In this document: one piece after another, positions 43,608-51,176 of the stretch
How positions within the stretch are numbered: position 1 is the first letter of the stretch
Layout: the number at the start of each line of letters is the position of its first letter
NCBI GenBank assembly: GCA_035637115.1
Contig: DASPXV010000041.1
Location: 1-64,000, forward strand
Length of the DNA stretch: 64,000 nt
Direction of reading: 5' to 3'
From: JAICSD01 sp035637115
GTDB taxonomy: Bacteria > Acidobacteriota > Vicinamibacteria > Vicinamibacterales > 2-12-FULL-66-21
Program-made: the position numbers and the translations under genes
Notes under the pieces: generated by a model
Database searches by the model: none
What the model was told of the DNA's origin: nothing
The model's input: only the letters and a program-made list of their open reading frames with translations

Positions 43608-44709
43608 ACGCGTCACTCCCCGACGGGGATACCGCAAGACCTATTCCCCTCGCGACGAGCAGCTCTGCGTTCAGCAGCGCGGCTCCCGCGGCGCCTCGCA
43701 CCACGTTGTGCCCCATGGCGACAAGTTTGTAACCGAGGATCGGGCAGCGACGAACGCGCCCCACGTGCACGGGCATGCCGCCCCCCTCATGCACGTCGAG
43801 ACGCGGTTGCGGACGGTCCTGCGCGGTGTGCAGGATGATGGGAGTGGCGGGAGCCGTCGGCAGCTTGCGCTGTTGTGGTTCCGCAGTGAATCCATCCAGC
43901 GCGGAGGTAAGTTCTTCCAGACTGGGCGCGGTCCCCAGCTCGATCGACATCACCACGGTGTGCCCGTCCTGCACCGGAACGCGCGTCGTCTGCGCACTGA
44001 TGGTAAACGGCGCGTTGCGGACCTGCGCCGCTTCGAGCGTTCCGAGGATCTTCAACGTTTCCGTCTCGATCTTCTCTTCTTCACCGCCGCCGATGTACGG
44101 GATCACGTTGCCGAGCGCATCGAGCGACGCGACGCCCGGGTAGCCGGCGCCAGACAGCGCCTGCAGCGTGGTGACCATGACGCGTCCGGGACGGAACTGC
44201 CGGAGCGCGCCGAGAACCATGGCGACGACGACCGTCGAGCAGTTCGGATTCGTGACGATTCCGCCGGTCCATCCGCGTTCGGCGCGCTGGCGTTCGAGCA
44301 GCGCGACGTGATCGGGATTCACCTCGGGAATGAGAAGCGGGACGAGCGGATCCATGCGATGGTTGCGGGCGTTGCTCACGACGAGCCGTCCGCTCCGCGC
44401 GCACGCAATCTCCGCGTCCCCCGCGACCGACGCGTCCAGTCCCGAGAAGAGCAGTGACGGCGCGCGATCGATCGCGTCGAGAGCGTCAATGGGCAGGTCC
44501 GCCGCCGCTGCGGGCAGCCGCCGCGCGAGCCTCCACGGCAGATCACCGTAGCGCTTACCCGCCGAACGCTCGCTCGCCGCCAGCCACGTCAGGTTGAACC
44601 ACGGATGGTTTTCGAGCAGCGACACGAAATGCTGGCCGACGACTCCCGTCGCGCCGAGCACGCCCACGTTGATCTTGCCGCCTGACGGCGAAAGCCGCTC
44701 TGCGCTCAT
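43579..44709 (-). CDS. asd: Aspartate-semialdehyde dehydrogenase
   Basis: A 376-residue NADPH enzyme making L-aspartate 4-semialdehyde from aspartyl phosphate, the branch-point for Lys, Thr, Met and Ile. GVLGATGVVGQHF is the Rossmann motif near residue 16-28. The active-site Cys is in VTNPNCSTVVVAM. The sequence is closer to the archaeal/yeast-type than to the E. coli type. Its ATG overlaps the metB TAA by one base (TAATG), so the four genes are one operon. This is the only asd in the window. Confidence 0.95.
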   Translation of the reverse strand: MSAERLSPSGGKINVGVLGATGVVGQHFVSLLENHPWFNLTWLAASERSAGKRYGDLPWRLARRLPAAAADLPIDALDAIDRAPSLLFSGLDASVAGDAEIACARSGRLVVSNARNHRMDPLVPLLIPEVNPDHVALLERQRAERGWTGGIVTNPNCSTVVVAMVLGALRQFRPGRVMVTTLQALSGAGYPGVASLDALGNVIPYIGGGEEEKIETETLKILGTLEAAQVRNAPFTISAQTTRVPVQDGHTVVMSIELGTAPSLEELTSALDGFTAEPQQRKLPTAPATPIILHTAQDRPQPRLDVHEGGGMPVHVGRVRRCPILGYKLVAMGHNVVRGAAGAALLNAELLVARGIGLAVSPSGSDAYATAEVRGA

Positions 44710-45899
44710 TACACTTCTACGGTATCAGGAGTGACGGCCAGTGCGCGCGCCTGCTTGATGGCGGTGAGGCCGTCGAGAAGATCGGCGACGAGATCGCGCG
44801 GATGCTCGCAGCCCGTCGAGAGCCGGATGAGCGTGTCGGACAGTCCGAGCTTCGCGCGCTCCTCTGCAGGAATCGACGCATGCGTCATCCGCGCCGGGTG
44901 GCAAACAAGCGCCTTCACGCCGCCGAGGCTCTCGCCGAGCGCGAAGAAGCGGCGCGAAGAGACGAACGACACCACTTCGTCCACCGTCCCGTTCAATTCG
45001 AATGAGACCATGCCGCCGAAGCCCGTCATCTGCCGTCTGGCGATGTCGTGTCCCGGATGTTCGGGGAGCCCGGGGAAGTAGACGCGCTTGACGAGGGCAT
45101 GTCCGTTGAGGGCTTTCGCGATGGCTTCGGCGTTGTCGGCGTGACGCTGCATCCGCAGCTCGAGGGTCTTGAGGCCGCGCAGCGTGAGCCAACAGTCGAA
45201 CGGCGACGGCACCGCGCCCGTCGCATTCTGCAGGAACTTGATCGGTTCGAACACGGACGCGTCGCGCGCGAGGACCGCTCCCTGGATCACGTCCGAGTGT
45301 CCCGCCAGGTACTTCGTCACGCTGTGCACGACGATGTCGGCGCCGAGCGTGAAGGGCTGCTGGAACAGCGGCGTCGCGAACGTGTTGTCCACGACGAGCA
45401 GCGCCCCGGCCGCGTGCGTCGCGCGCGAGATCTCGGCGATGTCGTACACGAGCAGCCGCGGATTGGTCGGCGACTCGATCCACACCAGTTTCGTCTTGGG
45501 CGTCAGCGCGGCGTCGAGCGCGGCCGGCGCGCTCAAGTCGATCTGCTTGATCACGCAGCCGACCGGCTGGAACACACGGTTCAGAATGCGATAGGTGCCG
45601 CCGTACACGTCCAGCGGGATGATGATTTCGTCGCCCGGCTTGAGGTACGCCTGCAGCACGGCGTTCTCGGCGGCAAGGCCCGATCCGAACGTCGCGCAAT
45701 AGGGGACGTTCTCGAGCTCCGCGAGCACCGTTTCGAGCCGCGCGCGCGTCGGGTTGTTCGTGCGCGAGTAGTCGAAACCGCGGTTGACGCCCGGCTCGTC
45801 CTGTTCGTAGGTGGACGTCTGGAAAATCGGCGCGATCAGCGACCCCGTTTCAGGCTCCGACGGCTGCCCGGCGTGAATCGTCTTGGTGGCGAACTCCAT
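44709..45899 (-). CDS. metB: Cystathionine gamma-synthase/PLP sulfur enzyme
   Basis: A 396-residue Cys/Met-metabolism PLP enzyme. The PLP lysine lies in DIVVHSVTKYLAGHSDVI; SYERS-like and GGTYRILNRVF segments are family signatures. In this operon it probably joins an activated homoserine with cysteine to give cystathionine, or sulfide to give homocysteine; gamma-synthase versus gamma-lyase cannot be separated by sequence alone. No homoserine acyltransferase is in this window. AAGGAG lies 8 nt before ATG 45899, a strong site. The start lies 50 bp inside the upstream aspartokinase gene. Confidence 0.92.
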   Translation of the reverse strand: MEFATKTIHAGQPSEPETGSLIAPIFQTSTYEQDEPGVNRGFDYSRTNNPTRARLETVLAELENVPYCATFGSGLAAENAVLQAYLKPGDEIIIPLDVYGGTYRILNRVFQPVGCVIKQIDLSAPAALDAALTPKTKLVWIESPTNPRLLVYDIAEISRATHAAGALLVVDNTFATPLFQQPFTLGADIVVHSVTKYLAGHSDVIQGAVLARDASVFEPIKFLQNATGAVPSPFDCWLTLRGLKTLELRMQRHADNAEAIAKALNGHALVKRVYFPGLPEHPGHDIARRQMTGFGGMVSFELNGTVDEVVSFVSSRRFFALGESLGGVKALVCHPARMTHASIPAEERAKLGLSDTLIRLSTGCEHPRDLVADLLDGLTAIKQARALAVTPDTVEV

Positions 45900-46623
45900 G
45901 ATGCTGGCTCCTTAAGTGTGTAACGGGGGCCGCAGCGTCCATGCTGCGAATGACCAACGGAAGCGACGCGTTCGCGGCGGCGACGAGCGCGGCGCGCTGG
46001 ACGAGATCGCAGCCGGCATCGGCCATGGCGAGCGCCTCGTCGAACGAAAGATGGTGGATCTGCCGCGCGTGCGCGTCGCGATGCGGATCCGCGGTGAAGT
46101 ACCCGGGGACGTCCTTGATCAACTCGCAGGCTTCCGCGCGGATCGACGCGGCGAGCAGCACCGCGGTGAGATCCGAGCCGCCGCGGCCGAGCGACGTGAT
46201 GGTGCCGCCGGCGCTGACGCCGAGGAAGCCGGGAACGATGACGATGCGTGCGGAGCCGAGCGCGGCGAGCAGGCGAAGCGGACGCACCGTCGTGCCCGTC
46301 GCGCGATCGGCAACGAGTCCCGTCTGGTGCACGTTGAACGGCACGGCGTGCGTGCCGATGCGCTGCAGGTGGAGCGCGAGCAAGGCGACCGACCGGAGTT
46401 CGCCGGTCGACCAGAGCAGATCCAAAACGTCTTGGGACGGCTCGTCGATGACTGCCTGCGCTTCGGCGAGCAACGCGTCCGTGCCCCCGTACTGCGCCGA
46501 GACGATCACGACCAGACGTTGGTCCGGATGCGCCGCGAGGCGATCGTGGAGGAAACGCGCGGCCGCCGCATACGACGCCTCGTCGCGAAGAACCGAGCCA
46601 CCGAGTTTGAGAACCTTGATCAC
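45850..46623 (-). CDS. Aspartokinase catalytic domain without ACT domains
   Basis: A 257-residue aspartate kinase. The kinase motifs are present: VLKLGGS (residues 4-10), ITSLGRGGSDLTA near 146 and LIKDVPGYFTADP near 170. The protein stops soon after DAGCDLVQRAALVAA, so the C-terminal ACT region that makes the Thr-operon enzyme (15790-17154) about 200 residues longer is absent. It is probably not feedback regulated by an amino acid. It starts at GTG 46623, overlapping the dehydrogenase TGA (GTGA). Its 3' end overlaps metB by 50 bp. Confidence 0.88.
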   Translation of the reverse strand: MIKVLKLGGSVLRDEASYAAAARFLHDRLAAHPDQRLVVIVSAQYGGTDALLAEAQAVIDEPSQDVLDLLWSTGELRSVALLALHLQRIGTHAVPFNVHQTGLVADRATGTTVRPLRLLAALGSARIVIVPGFLGVSAGGTITSLGRGGSDLTAVLLAASIRAEACELIKDVPGYFTADPHRDAHARQIHHLSFDEALAMADAGCDLVQRAALVAAANASLPLVIRSMDAAAPVTHLRSQHHGVRHQDDSRRAAVGA

Positions 46624-47930
46624 GACTGGGCCTCCTCCGCGAGCGCGGGGAACGCCGCAGCCGCTGCGCCGGTGGCCGCCTGTACGGCGTCGAGCGCCGT
46701 GTGGATGCGCGCCTGGCCGGCGTGGCACGTGAGCGCGTAGACGCGGTCGCCGCGACGCTCGAGCCGCGTGCACCAGATGCCATAGGAGCCGAGCAGGTCC
46801 GCGATGTCCGATGGACGCGCAGTGCCCGTCAGCCGCAGGAACCACGCGGAGTCAGGACGCGTGACGGCAGTTGCGGCACTCACGGCATCGGACGGCGGCG
46901 TCCGCACGCGCCGCTCGGTGACGATCTCCGAAACATCGTCCAGCAGCGTGGCCGCGGTGACGTCGGGTCCGGCCCCCGGACCGATGTAGCACTGCGCACC
47001 GCGCTCGGCGTCGATGACGACACCGTTGGTCACGCCGGCGACGCGCGCGAGCGCGTGGGTGCCGGTGAGAAATGCCGGCCCGACGTGCGCCCGGATCGCC
47101 GTGCCGTCCCAGGCTGCGCGCGAAACGGGGCGAATCGCGCCGTCGAATGCCGCTGCGGCCGCGATGTCGTCAGCCTCGACGCTGGCGAGGCCGTCCAGCG
47201 GAATCGCAGCGGGATCGACGAGCAGGCGGCCGAACAGGCGGATGAGAATCGTGAGCTTTTCGGCGGCGTCCGCGCCGCTGACGTCCATCGAGGGATCGGG
47301 TTCGGCGTAGCCAAGGCGCTGCGCGTCGGCAAGCGCCGCCTCGAAGCTGCCACCGCGCGTCATCGTGGTCAGGATGTAGTTGGACGTGCCGTTCAGGATT
47401 GCCGTCACACCCGACGCGCGCGCGACCAGCGAGCGGCGCTCGAACGTGCCGAGGAAGGGCACGCCCGCGATACACGCCGCCTCATAGCGGAGCGCCGTGC
47501 CGCGTCTGCGCGCCAGCCGCGCGAGCTCGTCGCCGTGCGCGGCGATCAGCGACTTGTTCGCCGTCACGACGGGAATGCCGCGATCGAGCGCGCGCCGCAC
47601 GAGCGTATACGCCGGCTCGACGCCGCCCAGCGCTTCGACGATGACGTCGACCGGTTCCGCAAAGAACGTCTCGTGATCGTCGGTAATCTGCGCGGACAGC
47701 TGCGCGGAACGCTCGCGCGTCACCGAGCGGACGAGAGCGGTCGCGACGACGGGAGTGAATCCCCGGCTGGCGAGCGACGAAGAGGCCTCGCGCGCCAGGC
47801 GCGCGAAGGCGGAGCCCACGTTGCCGAGGCCCAGAAGGCCGATGCGGCAGGTGGCGGGATGACATCCGGGGATGTCTTCGCTGCCGAGCACAGAAGTGCC
47901 GGCCGCCAGATCGAGCACGGTCGTAGTCAC
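46620..47930 (-). CDS. hom: Homoserine dehydrogenase (SAM-riboswitch operon)
   Basis: A 436-residue enzyme with the Rossmann motif IGLLGLGNVGSAFARL (about 30-45), TANKSLIAAHGDEL, LNGTSNYILTTM and a C-terminal ACT-like domain (SAWFLRLTGTARPSDIADLL, near 360). Same reaction as the 17151-18434 enzyme. The start is uncertain: a TTG at 47972 opens the frame, but GTG 47930 is preferred because GGAG lies 9 nt upstream. First structural gene behind the SAM-I riboswitch. The paired operon arrangement suggests it supplies homoserine for methionine. Confidence 0.93.
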   Translation of the reverse strand: MTTTVLDLAAGTSVLGSEDIPGCHPATCRIGLLGLGNVGSAFARLAREASSSLASRGFTPVVATALVRSVTRERSAQLSAQITDDHETFFAEPVDVIVEALGGVEPAYTLVRRALDRGIPVVTANKSLIAAHGDELARLARRRGTALRYEAACIAGVPFLGTFERRSLVARASGVTAILNGTSNYILTTMTRGGSFEAALADAQRLGYAEPDPSMDVSGADAAEKLTILIRLFGRLLVDPAAIPLDGLASVEADDIAAAAAFDGAIRPVSRAAWDGTAIRAHVGPAFLTGTHALARVAGVTNGVVIDAERGAQCYIGPGAGPDVTAATLLDDVSEIVTERRVRTPPSDAVSAATAVTRPDSAWFLRLTGTARPSDIADLLGSYGIWCTRLERRGDRVYALTCHAGQARIHTALDAVQAATGAAAAAFPALAEEAQS

Positions 47931-48003
47931 GACGAAACGCTCCAACGGGACCACGTGATACACAGGTATCAACGTGCGACCCTTCTGTTATGCGATGAGA
48001 GCT

Positions 48004-48030
48004 TCGGGCCTATCCCGGGGGGATGGGCCG
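48004..48030 (-). promoter_or_regulatory. Candidate expression-platform hairpin of the SAM riboswitch
   Basis: On the minus strand CGGCCCATCCC pairs with GGGATAGGCCCG around a short C-rich loop. The 3' P1 strand GATGA (48039-48035) can also pair with TCATC (47998-47994), extending this hairpin and competing with P1. No T-tract follows and the ribosome site lies some 60 nt further on, so whether the switch acts by termination or translation is unclear. Confidence 0.5.
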
Positions 48031-48033
48031 AGG

Positions 48034-48140
48034 TTTCATCTTTCCCGTTTATCGGGCAGGAATTAGCACCTTGGCACTAGGGCCGGGTTGCTGTGGCTTC
48101 GTCGGGCCTGTTCCCTCTGCCACTCTGGATAAATGTCCGC
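48034..48140 (-). promoter_or_regulatory. SAM-I (S-box) riboswitch
   Basis: Read 5' to 3' on the minus strand from 48132, all core blocks of the SAM-I aptamer are present in order: TTATCCAGAG, GGCAGAGGGA, GGCCCGACGAAGCC, CAGCAACC, AAGGTGC-TAATTCC, and AGATGAAA. These form P1-P4 with the usual GA-rich kink-turn and SAM-binding J regions. Binding of S-adenosylmethionine normally shuts off downstream methionine genes. Here the target is the homoserine dehydrogenase, aspartokinase, metB, asd, DUF1440 operon. Confidence 0.97.
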
Positions 48141-48159
48141 GGTACGCGCGAACTTGCAC

Positions 48160-48189
48160 AGCGTAGGTCAAATCCCAACCCGCTGTCAA
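48160..48189 (-). promoter_or_regulatory. Promoter of the SAM-riboswitch operon
   Basis: On the minus strand a perfect -35 TTGACA (48189-48184) is followed by an 18-bp spacer and TACGCT (48165-48160). Transcription would begin near 48153, about 20 nt upstream of the aptamer, as expected for an S-box leader. Confidence 0.75.
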
Positions 48190-48240
48190 GCAGCCCAGCC
48201 CAGCGCGCCCAACTGGAGATTGACTGGGTATGATCGCGCG

Positions 48241-48861
48241 GTGCCTCTCAACGTCTGGGCGTTTACGGCTGTCACCGTTCCCCTCGTCGCCACGCCAGGC
48301 GCGTCAACCGCGGTCGTGCTGCGGAACAGCCTCGCCGGAGGCACTCGGGCGGGGGCCGCAACCGCCGTCGGCACGAATACGGGATCGATTTGTTACGGGC
48401 TGCTGACGGCGTTTGGCATGTCGGCGGCGCTGCAGCGGTGGCCGCTCGTGTGGGTGGCGCTGCGCATCGGCGGGACCGTCTACCTCGTCTGGCTGGGTCT
48501 CCGGTCGTTGCAGCGCGCGTCGACGTACACGCGGGTCTATCCGTCCCCGCAGCCAGCGATGCTGCCGCCGCCGCTCGGACGAAGCATGCGCGAAGGATTC
48601 GTGACCAACGTCCTGAACCCGTCGCTGGCGACGTTCTATCTCTTGATCATTCCGCAGTTCATCCCGCGCGGCGCGCCGTTCGCGCGCAGCGCGCTGACGC
48701 TGACGGCCATCCACGTGTCGCTGGCGATCGCGTGGCATCTCACCTGGGCGGCCGCCGGCGGCGCGCTGTCGGAAACGCTGGCGCGGACGCGTCCACGCCG
48801 CGCGCTCGAGGCGATCAGCGGGATTGCGCTGCTGACGCTGGCGCTGAAGCTGGCGATCTGA
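48241..48861 (+). CDS. LysE/RhtB-family amino-acid exporter
   Basis: A 206-residue protein with five to six TM segments and the family N-terminus VTVPLVATPGASTAVVLRNSLAGGTRAG (the conserved PGP-like/PGAS segment). The central segment is AALRIGGTVYLVWLGLRSL and the C-terminal FVTNVLNPSLATFYLLIIPQF. LysE/RhtB proteins export Lys, Thr, homoserine or similar. The gene is divergent from the SAM-riboswitch operon and 20-30 kb from the thr operon, so threonine or homoserine is a plausible substrate. GTG 48241 lies 6 nt after a TATGAT hexamer, so its mRNA may be leaderless. Confidence 0.88.
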   Translation: MPLNVWAFTAVTVPLVATPGASTAVVLRNSLAGGTRAGAATAVGTNTGSICYGLLTAFGMSAALQRWPLVWVALRIGGTVYLVWLGLRSLQRASTYTRVYPSPQPAMLPPPLGRSMREGFVTNVLNPSLATFYLLIIPQFIPRGAPFARSALTLTAIHVSLAIAWHLTWAAAGGALSETLARTRPRRALEAISGIALLTLALKLAI

Positions 48862-49201
48862 ACGTCGCGTAGCCGACGATGATGCCGAGGATGCCGCCAG
48901 GCAGCATAATCTGCCAGTAGTACGCGTTCTGTCCTGACAGCTTCTGCGCGAGCGACACGCCGAAGGCCAGCGCGAGTCCAATCCCGAGGCCGAACACGAT
49001 CGCGGACGCCAGCGATCGCGCCCGCTTCGCGTACCACCCGATCAGCGCACCGGTCAGAATGCCTTTCACCGTCGAGCCGATCACGATGCCGACGATCCCC
49101 GCCTTCACCGCGGGGTCGTTCGGCGCGGAAACCAGCGCCGACAAGCCGTCGAGGATTCCGAGAACGCCCCCAAGCACCAGGCCGAGCACGATTTTGCTCA
49201 C
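48815..49201 (-). CDS. Small four-TM membrane protein
   Basis: A 128-residue hydrophobic protein. Four TM segments: 2-22, 34-56, 66-85, 94-111 roughly, with Gly-rich LGGVLGILDGL and IVGIVIGSTVKGILTGALIGWYAKRAR. No name is known to me. Its strong AGGAGG ribosome site is 5 nt before GTG 49201. The C-terminal end overlaps LysE by 47 bp on the other strand. May be an accessory membrane protein; no operon partner is seen. Confidence 0.7.
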   Translation of the reverse strand: MSKIVLGLVLGGVLGILDGLSALVSAPNDPAVKAGIVGIVIGSTVKGILTGALIGWYAKRARSLASAIVFGLGIGLALAFGVSLAQKLSGQNAYYWQIMLPGGILGIIVGYATFRSPASAPASAAQSR

Positions 49202-49245
49202 GAGTCCTCCTTCAACACGTCTATTACTCGTCTGCCGCCGCGTCT

Positions 49246-50238
49246 TTAACCGGACCAGAACAGGAGCAGCCCGCGCATGGCGAGATACGCCAGGACGAGC
49301 GCGATCGGTGTCCGATAGGTTCGTGCCAGCCGGACCGCCCGCTCGCCGACCGACTCCGGGTGCGCCGTCACGGCCGCACCATCCGTGAACCTCCGCACAT
49401 CCGCGGTGAGGTCTGCGGCCGTCGCGTAGCGCTTGCCGGGGTCAGACTCCCTCGCGCGCCGGACCACGGATTCGAGCGGGCGCAGAAAACGCGTACTCGG
49501 GCTTGGCAGAAAGTCCCGCAGAATCGCGCCCAGCGCGTACACGTCCGCCCGGGCGTCCACGTTCTGCGTACTTGCCTCCGGTGCCATGTAGCCGTCGGTG
49601 CCACACGCATGGATCCCTTCGCGTCTCGGGCAGAGTCCGCTTCGCGTGTCGGGCAAGGGACCGCTGTGTGTGTCGGGCAGGGACCGCTGTGTGTGTTGGG
49701 CAGGGACACCTGCGCGCTGTCCGGAGTCAGATTCCGCGCGGGCGAGGCCCCAGTCGAGCACGAGCACCTGGCCGTGAGCGCCGGCGATGATATTCGCGGG
49801 CGTCAGATCGCCGTGAATGATGCCGTGCGCGTGCGCGAACGCGACGGTGTCGCAGATGCGATCGAAGAGGCGCAGGCGGTCGGTAAGAGAAAGCGTCGCG
49901 GCGCGCGCGTCGAGACGCTCGCCACGTGCCAGCATCATGACGGTAAATACGCGTCCGTCCGGCAGCCGGCCGACGTCATGAACCGCGACGATTCCCGGAT
50001 GTTCGAGCCGCGCAAGCGTCCGCGCCTCCGCGCGGAGCCGTTCCGCGTCGGCCGCTGTCGAGAGGGTGGTGACTTTGATCGCCACGTCCCGATCGAGCTC
50101 GCGATCGCGTCCGCGAAACACGATACCCATGCCGCCGCGCCCGATCTCCTCGCCAATCTCGTAGCGCGTCGCGCTGAAGTCCGGCCGATCCTCGAGCACC
50201 CTGAGCCTCGCGATTGCGTCGTCGCTGACCCAGGTCAT
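49246..50238 (-). CDS. Membrane-anchored Ser/Thr protein kinase
   Basis: A 330-residue kinase: Gly loop GRGGMG (33-38), K55 in VAIKV, catalytic loop HGDLTPANI (D144, N149; the HRD Arg is Gly), DWG (D162) in place of DFG, APE near 220, and a single TM helix at the C-terminus (IALVLAYLAMRGLLLFW). The activation segment is lengthened (about 168-210) by repeats of the type LPDTHSG/LPDTRSG. HGDLxPxN/DWG kinases are common in Acidobacteriota. ATGA overlap with the upstream sigma factor suggests the kinase phosphorylates it. Confidence 0.9.
   Translation of the reverse strand: MTWVSDDAIARLRVLEDRPDFSATRYEIGEEIGRGGMGIVFRGRDRELDRDVAIKVTTLSTAADAERLRAEARTLARLEHPGIVAVHDVGRLPDGRVFTVMMLARGERLDARAATLSLTDRLRLFDRICDTVAFAHAHGIIHGDLTPANIIAGAHGQVLVLDWGLARAESDSGQRAGVPAQHTQRSLPDTHSGPLPDTRSGLCPRREGIHACGTDGYMAPEASTQNVDARADVYALGAILRDFLPSPSTRFLRPLESVVRRARESDPGKRYATAADLTADVRRFTDGAAVTAHPESVGERAVRLARTYRTPIALVLAYLAMRGLLLFWSG
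49618..49706. repeat. 23/24-bp tandem repeat in kinase activation loop
   Basis: The block TCGGGCA recurs at 49626, 49649, 49673 and (as TTGGGCA) 49696, spacing 23-24-23 bp, each followed by GGGACCG-type sequence. Because the spacing is not a multiple of three, successive copies would be read in shifting frames, yet the gene stays open and encodes the LPDTHSGPLPDTRSG segment. Confidence 0.8.
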
Positions 50239-50954
50239 GGCGGATTGATGCCGAGGAGGTCGCGCGCTTCGGTGCGGAACTCCGCGTCGCTCGCGCAGAC
50301 GGTGCGCAGCCGTTCGAGGACGATTTCGCGAAAGGCGCGGCGCGCCCAGGCGAGCTCGTTGGTCACGTCCGTCACCGCGATGCCCGACTCGCGAGCGAGT
50401 GTCGCGTACGTTGGGCGCGCGGCGCTCGATTCCGGTTCGATGTCGTAGCGCGTGAAGAGCGTGAACGCCCGCGCGTGGCCACGAGCGCCGCAGTGGACGC
50501 GCAGCCGGTCGAGCGCGTCGGAGAACAGCGCGCGCACCCACTCACGGTGAAACCAGCGCTCCGGATCCGGATCGTCGCTGCGCGCGTGCGCCGCGAGGTC
50601 CTCGTCGAAGCGCGCGAAGTCCACCGCGTCAATGGCGAACCCGCCGCCGCGCTTCAGGCGCGCCGCGGACTTGTCCGCATTCGCGAGGAAGCCGTCAAGG
50701 CACGTGCGGACGAACGTGCGGAAGCGCGCCTTCGACGGGTCGTAGCGTTCCAGGTATTCGCGTTCGAACGCGCGCGTGAAGAATTCCTGGGTCAGGTCCT
50801 GCGCGTCTTCGGGACTGCGCCGCCGGCGCAGCCGCACGTACGCGTAGACCGGCTGCCAGTAGCTGCGCGCGAGCGCTTCATACGCCGCGGCGCGCGCCTC
50901 CGGATCGACGCTACCGAGATCGGCGATGACCGAGGTGCGGGTGACGGGGAACAC
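50235..50954 (-). CDS. ECF-type RNA polymerase sigma factor
   Basis: A 239-residue sigma-70-like factor. Region 2 is present (AYEALARSYWQPVYAYV...PEDAQDLTQEFFTRAF) and region 4 with a helix-turn-helix (YATLARESGIAVTDVTNELAWARRAFREIV). An insert between them makes it longer than typical ECF factors. The group next to Ser/Thr kinases in Acidobacteriota and Verrucomicrobia lacks an anti-sigma gene; its activity is thought to depend on phosphorylation. The start is GTG 50954, 11 bp from MITE copy 2. ATGA overlap with the kinase downstream. Confidence 0.88.
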   Translation of the reverse strand: MFPVTRTSVIADLGSVDPEARAAAYEALARSYWQPVYAYVRLRRRRSPEDAQDLTQEFFTRAFEREYLERYDPSKARFRTFVRTCLDGFLANADKSAARLKRGGGFAIDAVDFARFDEDLAAHARSDDPDPERWFHREWVRALFSDALDRLRVHCGARGHARAFTLFTRYDIEPESSAARPTYATLARESGIAVTDVTNELAWARRAFREIVLERLRTVCASDAEFRTEARDLLGINPP

Positions 50955-50965
50955 CGGGGGTATTG

Positions 50966-51129
50966 TAGTGTCCCGTCCCAGTGGTTCGCGATATAACTCC
51001 CGGGCGGGGCATCCCGCCTCGGGACGTTACTCCTCGCTCAGATACGCCCGGTATCCTCGCTCGTCGCGCCGTGCGATCCGGGCGCCGCGCCCGGGATTTA
51101 TGCCACGATCCACTGGAACGGGACACTTA
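50966..51129. mobile_element. MITE copy 2 (about 164 bp)
   Basis: The same element as at 34964-35126, highly similar along its length, with terminal repeat TAGTGTCCCGTCCCAGTGG on the left and a one-base variant complement on the right (CCACTGGAACGGGACACT). Same orientation as copy 1. Lies in the short gap between the divergent sigma factor and MBL genes, so it may carry or disturb their promoters. No transposase is seen. Confidence 0.9.
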
Positions 51130-51133
51130 GTCG

Positions 51134-51176
51134 GGTTCTCACCGTTCTGGGGTTCTGAACGTTCTCGAGGTTCTGT
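51134..51176. repeat. GTTCT tract before MBL gene
   Basis: Five GTTCT units occur at about 10-bp spacing between the MITE and the GTG start. A degenerate low-complexity repeat; no function evident. Confidence 0.5.

Noticed and set aside
48004..48030. Rho-independent terminator of the SAM riboswitch
   Set aside because: A strong hairpin exists but no T-run follows, so it was not called a terminator.
50926..51174. Extended start of the MBL gene through the MITE
   Set aside because: The extra residues come from the MITE sequence; GTG 51175 begins the conserved protein.
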